64,000 nt of DNA from Rotaria sordida. Its lineage: Eukaryota > Rotifera > Eurotatoria > Philodinida > Philodinidae. The notes beneath the pieces were generated by a model. The model did no database searches and was not told where the DNA came from. It saw nothing but the letters and a program-made list of their open reading frames with translations. This document shows positions 57,201-64,000 of the stretch, piece by piece (positions within the stretch are counted from its first letter, which is position 1; the number at the start of each line of letters is the position of its first letter). The position numbers and the translations under genes are program-made. The stretch spans positions 51,648-115,647 of the forward strand of contig CAJNOL010000649.1 of NCBI GenBank assembly GCA_905250125.1. Reading direction: 5' to 3'.

Positions 57201-60200
57201 ATATTGCTGTTATGAAAATGAAAACTATCGAAACTGTAAAGAATGATGAACGTGTAGTTATATTCTTAATGTTAGTATAATGGAATATTTATAGGAAATA
57301 TTCAACAAGATTTTATTTCATATTATCTACCAAAAAAAAAATGGTAATTTTAAAAGTTTCGATGCATTGTATAATGTTGGCTTCATAGAAACAGATGGAT
57401 GATACATTTGTTAACATCAAAGAAAAATTTTGATTATGTAATCACTTTGTATGATGAAATTTATTTTTATTATTCAGAGAGAAAAAAAATTGTGAACTTA
57501 CTGTTGCACTTCATTACTTTGTTTAATAGAGAACAAAAGTTTATGTTAATTAAGATTACAGAAGGACAAAAAAATCTCAATTGAATATCAACATAAAACA
57601 AAACTGAAGATAATGTCTAAGACACTTCATATAAACTAGATCTAGCTACTCTTTATTATGATAATTTAGATATGGATAATATTTCTCAAATTCATACGGA
57701 AAGACTATTGAGAAATATAATATGATCAGACATTAGACAATTTTAAAGATTCAAAAGAAAAATTACTCTAAAAGAAAAGTTCGAGTTTATTAACACTACA
57801 GAAAGTGTTTGGGAGATATTTTAAAGCAAAGATTTTTATCAGAAATTGTATTGCCAATGAACTTGTTCAAGAGACAAAATTTGATAATAAGTATAAATGA
57901 ACTATAAAAACAAATATTATTTGTCTAAAATCAATGAAATAAATAATCTATGGTAAAAATTCAAATATTTTTTATTTGAACTAAACTATAGAAGAACAAT
58001 TGTTAATTTATTTCTTTTTTCACAACGTTGTGTCTAATGATACATTACAGATCGAGGCCAAGGTTTTGGAACTAGTCGGCTCAGCACTCCTACGAATGGT
58101 GAGATTTGCGAAGAAAAAAAAATTTTTTTCAACAAGAGAAGATGACTAAGCCCTTTGGCTCCGCCATTAGATGTCAGAAAGTTTAACTACTGGTAAATTA
58201 TCGAAGAAATAATCAATAAAAATGATACCATACTTCATATTGTTTTACATCTAGTATCAGAAACAAGATGAACTATCTGTATATCAATTAAACAATCATA
58301 ATTATATATAATCATCATTTAGTACAACTATCAAAAATTTATCATTCAATAAACGATTTTACTATTTATTTTTTTGTGTTATAGAGAAAATAGTTTTTAA
58401 ATTGATTCTGACAAGAGAGAATAATATTTTGTGCGGAAAAAATAATCTTGAATATTCTTATTGAGAAAAAGAACATCTAAGAAAGAATTCATTCATATCT
58501 TGTTCATCACGCAATCTATTTGATTATGTTAGATAGATTTGTCTTACTATTTATTTATTCTTCGCTGTCATCATTCTCTGACAGATGGTATATGTAATAT
58601 GAGAATAATAATAATAATAATAATAATTAACAGACAATATTATACCTGCTGAATATAGAATTATTCGTTCAATAATTAATCGGATCAATTTCCAATGGAA
58701 GGAAAAAAACCGATTGCTTCTAGTCGATTTTATAAATAAGTATAATACTAAGGTTCTTTTTTTTTTTTTTTTTACAAATTCTGATATAATCAATGTATGT
58801 TTTACCTTTGTTTTATAGAGTTTAATTGATTAGTATATGCTTATATATTGACTAGAATTATAATGCTATAATAATGGATAAGGTGTTATTAGAACTACAG
58901 ATCATTTTTTGTTGAATATCTTTTTAGATACTCCCTAATTATAATGCTTCATTTGAGCAATTAGAAAATAAGTTTGTCATGAGTAGTCAACAGAAACTTA
59001 TAGTTTTAACTGGAAGACAAAGTAGATTTTCAATTATTTTTATTGAAAAAGTATATAGATTGTAGTCTAAAAATAGTTTTCTTTTTTGTTCATCTTTTTT
59101 TTTTGGATGAGTATTGAAGCGAATAACCGCATTGATAGTTGACGATGCTTGTTGGTAACATCTTCAATTATTTACTCTGTATGCGTTGTTTCCGTTGACC
59201 GGCATTCCATATTGAAGGATTCTCCGCCTAACTCATATGCACATATATAAGTCAATCCTTCTCTTTCGTTTAATTACCACCTCAAGAGGGAAGTCGACAA
59301 AAAGCGAATGAGAAAAAAAGAAAATGAGCATCAACTTGTGTGCACAACAGTATAGAAAGCATTTTCAAGGTATCATATCAGTTTCATTCTATAGACAATA
59401 CTATTTCTTTTCTACTCGAGTGGACACTTATCATGTCGTTCTAAAATCGATTCAATCTAACTGTTTCTTTTTCTCGCTAAGTTAAAAAGATCTATAGAAT
59501 CAGTACCAGTAGTAAAGCACACACACACACACACACATGCATGAATTTATCGAAGCACAATGGATGAAATATATGTAGAATGAGACCGAATACGAGACTA
59601 AAAAAAGGGAAAACGACGAATTAAATTAACACATTGCACGTGTTTAATCAAACGTAAATCATTACGAGAAAGGATAGATGAAGCGACGATGACGATAATA
59701 ATGAAGCATTGCATAAAAGAAAAAGTTCCATTCGTATTAATGTTGCTTTCTCCTTTCGATTGTCCATTTCTCGCGTGACATCCAGACACCTACGTCTGAT
59801 TGAAATAGAAACAGGTTGTGTGTGTGTGTGTGTGTGAACAGGTTCGATTCTAATCCGTCGGGACACATTAGATGAAGCCAAACCAATGTATACATATATA
59901 GATATATAGATGTGTGTGTGTGTGTGTTTGCACACAATGACAGATGTTGTTCACACGAACTCTCCCGATATAAAGAAGACAAGACAACGATCGATATTAA
60001 ACAACTCCTTGTCTTCTTTCTTATTTTCAAGGTTAGCAAGTAATTGAAAAATAATATGCTTCTATCGTTAATAAGCATTAATTTGTTAGTAAATATATTA
60101 TACCAGTTTAAGATTGTCATTGCATGTACTCTATTTAATGTCAGTCTTTCTTCTCAACAACTCATTTCTCAACAACTCATTTAGAACAGGAGATTTTTCT

Positions 60201-61743
60201 TTTTTTTTTTCTCTTTTTTTTATCAACAAGGATCATCGATCAGATCGACGACAAACATATATACAATAGACATGTATTAAATTGATTCTTCTAACTTCAT
60301 TTAGAAATGACTGTCCGTGCGTGTACATCCATACATGATCTGATGACATGCTGTGTCTGATGAGTATTACGATGATGATGACGATGATGATGTAAGCATT
60401 GAAAGCGGCTGCTTCCGCTATTCTGATATCGATATTCAAGAATGTACAAACACAGTGACGGCTGTTCTATATCTATATCTAAAACATGAACATACATTCA
60501 TCCAGATGTTTAGTGTGTTCTATTGAACTTCCTGAGAAGTTCGGTCTTATAATGTCTCCGCCCTTCTTCTTTTTTTTTTTGTTTGTCAATTTCTTTTTCC
60601 TCGTTAAGTCCATTTAAGTTGGATAGTATTCTTTTCCCGTCTGTGCGCATTCTCATTAGCTCGTGCTCAACGCCATCACTATTTGCATTTAGTTTCCGTT
60701 GTAGTCGCCGCCGTCGTCGTCTTACATATACATATAGACATACATACATACCCATATATATATATATATATATATACATACATACTACAAATTGGAATCG
60801 TGTGTGTCGACAAGACATTAGAGAAAAGAAACTTTGAAAATCAATTACTCATATGAAATAGAAATAGAATGCTGATCCTCATCAAGTCAAATAAAACATC
60901 ATGTTAAATTGTCCGTGAACGCGTCTTCTTACTTTCAATTTATTGTAAAATGTATAGAATCTTGTAAGATACTTATCGTGGAACACAAGAAAAAATGTGT
61001 AACAAGCCTCATTAATCACTCTATTGAAAACAGAACAGACATATTTCAAAAAACAAAAAAAAAAAAGAAAAAAAACGTAAATTTCTTTTCTTTTAATGAA
61101 GTCATCAAACGTGCAAAATATGTTTATCTTTATAGATATATCATTGAATCGATCATCATTTGACATGTAATGTTCGCGTGCCCCTAACGAGCTTTTCAAA
61201 GTGTATGAGTAAGCAAGGCGGATCATTTACAATATATATATATATATAAACCTACTTAAGATATGAGGCAAAATGTGATGAATGACAGAAGGTGAATGGA
61301 TGGGTGACCGTTGGTCTATGATGCTGTCACTCAAAAAAAAAACGCCTATGAAGAAAAGAAGAAGAAAATGTTTCTCTTTGTTTCCCTTTCGCTTGCTCTC
61401 TCTCTCTCTCTCTCTTTTGCTCTTTCACTGTCAGAAGAAAAAGAAAGAAAGAGAAAAGCAAAAGTTATCCTCTCCACTTGAAACAAATCAACTTGATTTC
61501 TTCTCTCATTTTTTTCTCTTTCTTACTATACATACCCCAAAAAAAAAAAGAAAGTCAACTCATAGTGCCGAAAAGAACTTCCGCTTTTGATACTGTCCAC
61601 TACTACTATTCTTCTTTTCTTTTGTTTTTCTTTTTGAAGAATTCAACGGTATGTAGGTTTATATGAAGCAACCGTAAAAAGTATAACGTTCAATTATAAT
61701 TTTTATTTAATCTATCATCTAATCAATCGTCAATGCCTATCGA
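54299..61743. other. Long gene-poor region
   Basis: About 7.4 kb. Simple repeats: AAT near 58605-58628, CA at 59520-59537, GT at 59816-59835 and 59911-59929, TA at 60755-60774 and 61233-61249, CT at 61397-61415. A stretch at about 57380-57960 holds short amino-acid-like runs broken by stops (for example FDYVITLYDEIYFYYSERKK) and could be a decayed gene, but no family is recognised. The right end probably contains the promoter of the Ig-domain gene. Confidence 0.5.
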
Positions 61744-64000
61744 ATGTTGTCTATTGTCGTTATCATTTATATTTTATTAATTCAACAACCTTATCAAACG
61801 AATCAATTAGAAACAATTCAAACAGCTTTAGCTAGTACTGTCGAATTACCCTGTTCAGTCGGTCAAAATATCGAACCGGCAAATCCTGCAAAGGTAAGTG
61901 CTGGGAGGGACAAGTGTTTATATGTTTGAGTACAGTTTGTTATTGTTGGTATGGTATTGTATTGTTCAAAGAAAAAAGAAAGAATGAAAGCAGTTTCCAG
62001 GGGGCACACAATAACGATGACATCATGAGCAATACACAGCTGGTGAATGTATATACATATTCATTAATAGTTACTCAGCACGAAATTTTCTCTCCTTTTT
62101 TTTTTTTATCTTTAATTCATTTCTTTCTTTTTTTTTCTACTATTGTTTAGATCATCTGGATTCGTGATGATCGAGCAGATATTGTCAGTCTTGATTCAGT
62201 TATAACAGTAAGAGATCGTCGTTTAAGTATTCTTACAATGGATAGTATTGATCGTGAAGAACGTATTTTACGTATAATTAATGTTGAAGAACAAGATCAA
62301 GGTTTATATCGTTGTGTACGTGGTGATATTACATTAAATGAAGTTTTTCTTGATGTACTCCGTAAGTATATTCTCTTGTTTTCTTAAATCAATAGACAAA
62401 CTCATCTATCTCTGTCTCCCTCTCTCTCTCTATATATATATATATGTATAAAAACCTTCATGAGCATATGTATGTTTGTGCTTTATCATATCATTGTTTT
62501 GATCGTCACTCGGGTTCATTTTGACAATGCAAACATATGTCCGAGGTGTGTGTGTGTGCGTGTGCGTATGTTGACTGACCTTCTCTCGTTTTGGGGTGTT
62601 GTTGATACGTATACATACACAAACACACACATATGAAGAGACAAAAACAATCCGCCTCATACGTTTACATTTGGATCTTTTTTTTTCATGTTTGTATGTC
62701 GTCCCTCCTTCTTAGATATAATAGAGGGTGTTATCAGACATACCTATAAATATCGGAAGAAATATATTTGACATTATGACATCAAGTAGTACGTTTTTCG
62801 AAGGTGCACGATAATCGGACTATAAAATAAAAAAGAATGATAGATCTATAACTTCCGTTTAATGATAGTTATGTCTATTTCATCAAAAAAAAATCTCAAG
62901 GAAATCATTTAAATAGTGTCAGCATATTAATAACCTTCACTTCAATTACATTGAAATAAATGGTATGATTTGCCTCGAAGGTGTAGAAATTAGTTTTTTT
63001 TGTATGTGTCGACTATACATTGTTCTGTTTGTTATTAGTAATCTGTCTTCTGGCTGATTGTTCACTCCATTGAATCTATTCTTTCATATTTTGTTTTTTC
63101 TTTAATATATATATATATACGTGCGTTTGTATTCTCATTTCGATGTCAATGAGCGTGATAGGAAGGTTTACCCATACTATAAGAACATACAAAAGCAGCT
63201 GTGCATAAGCTAATTGTTTTTCAAGTATGATATCTACACCTTAAACATAAAAAACAAAGACAAGAAAATGATCATTTGATGAAGCATTAAATGAAAAAGT
63301 CTATTAGATCGTGCTCTAGACAACAATATAAACGTAACAAAGAAATTAATGTGATCGACGAGTTAAATAGAAAATGAATATCTGTGTTTGATCATAATAC
63401 ATATATGCATTCGATAATGATGTTAATGAGTCAACATTGATTGTAAGTCACGTCCATCACATTAGTTTGTCGATGAACACTATCTTGAGAGAAGATTTTT
63501 ATCGAACACGTTCTATGTTTTCCTTTTGTTTCTTATAAGTATCTATTGATTCTTATTTTTTTTTTTTAGTACCACCAAGAATCATTTCTCATTCACCGGA
63601 ACATATGCGTATGACAGTTCGCGAAGGTCGAAATGGTCGATTTTCTTGTACAGCATCCGGTCGACCAGTACCCGTTATTCTTTGGCATGTCAATGGTCTA
63701 TCGAGGCCAGCAACAGTTACAACAAGTATGTCATAGTTTAAAGAAAAGAAAATTGACATCCTGTCACACATACATCTTTATATATTTAGTTACGGGTAAA
63801 AATGAGAGCATTCTTATCTTACGTAATATTTCACGGTTTGATTCGGGTCGAGTCGATTGTTCAGCAAGTAATACATTGAGTACTGTCAATCGACAATTTC
63901 TTCTTCATGTCAAATGTATGTTTAAGTTTTCTTTCTTTTTCTTATTCCTTTTAACATCCTGAATATATATGATTTAGATAAACCGACAGTTACAGTTCCG
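61744..64000 (+). CDS. Immunoglobulin-superfamily surface protein (lachesin/IgLON-like), 5' part
   Basis: Five exons are visible (61744-61893, 62151-62361, 63570-63725, 63790-63915, 63977 onward); the gene runs off the window. An N-terminal signal peptide (MLSIVVIIYILLIQQPYQTN) leads into Ig domain 1: VELPCSVG, IIWIRDD, then DQGLYRCVRGD, with the Cys-Trp-Cys core and a DxGxYxC motif. After LPPRIIS comes Ig domain 2: GRFSCTASGRPVPVILWHVNG, then FDSGRVDCSASN. A linker YKPTVTVP starts domain 3. The order, linkers and domain lengths fit lachesin, IgLON or DPR-type neural adhesion proteins; the C-terminus (GPI or membrane anchor) would decide and is outside the window. It is probably a cell-surface adhesion or recognition protein. 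Intron 3 is long (1.2 kb). Confidence 0.85.

Noticed and set aside
59823-59860. GGTTCGATTC motif resembling a tRNA T-arm
   Set aside because: No acceptor stem, D-arm or anticodon arm could be placed around it.

Overview
This is nuclear DNA of a small AT-rich invertebrate animal. Genes for KXD1, HGSNAT, polycystin, animal-type glycogen branching enzyme, FOXO, p23, endonuclease G, OST4 and an immunoglobulin-superfamily protein are split by many short (about 50-100 nt) GT-AG introns with T-rich 3' ends. Intergenic DNA is full of poly-A/T runs, microsatellites and decayed inverted repeats. No bacterial or plasmid features were seen. A rotifer, possibly bdelloid, is my best guess from intron style and the likely use of spliced-leader acceptors, but the sequence alone does not prove it.

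Layout. 0.1-5.2 kb holds three small plus-strand genes: a KxDL/BORC subunit, a tail-anchored RING protein and an unknown membrane protein. 8.5-11.9 kb is lysosomal HGSNAT (8 exons, 729 aa). 13.5-16.7 kb (minus) is a polycystin-family channel. 17.5-20.4 kb is a cluster of foldback and tandem repeats. 20.9-25.7 kb is a complete glycogen branching enzyme (11 exons, 694 aa). 28.7-29.4 kb is a broken secreted-protein gene. 35.7-39.5 kb is a large FOXO-like forkhead gene containing a 10-N assembly gap. 41.1-42.8 kb (minus) is an intronless CTL/PNS1-type transporter. At 45.9-48.8 kb p23 (minus) is divergent from endonuclease G (plus), and endonuclease G is followed 137 bp later by OST4, which has a 7-codon first exon. 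49.5-54.3 kb is a metallothionein cluster of three copies; the third has lost its ATG. 61.7 kb to the end is the 5' part of an Ig-domain surface protein.

For most of the multi-exon genes I rebuilt the exons by hand. The joined reading frames stay open and reproduce the family domains across every junction, so these models are stronger than single ORFs.

The most unusual content is not a protein. At least ten long imperfect inverted repeats lie between genes and inside introns. Two of them are bounded by TA and share a terminal motif (CCATAAATAA-like), as expected of Tc1/mariner-type non-autonomous elements. A separate dispersed repeat occurs in introns of three different genes. At least eight genes have a splice-acceptor-like site 6-60 nt before the ATG, compatible with spliced-leader trans-splicing or 5' UTR introns. 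The tight endonuclease G-OST4 pair is a candidate operon.
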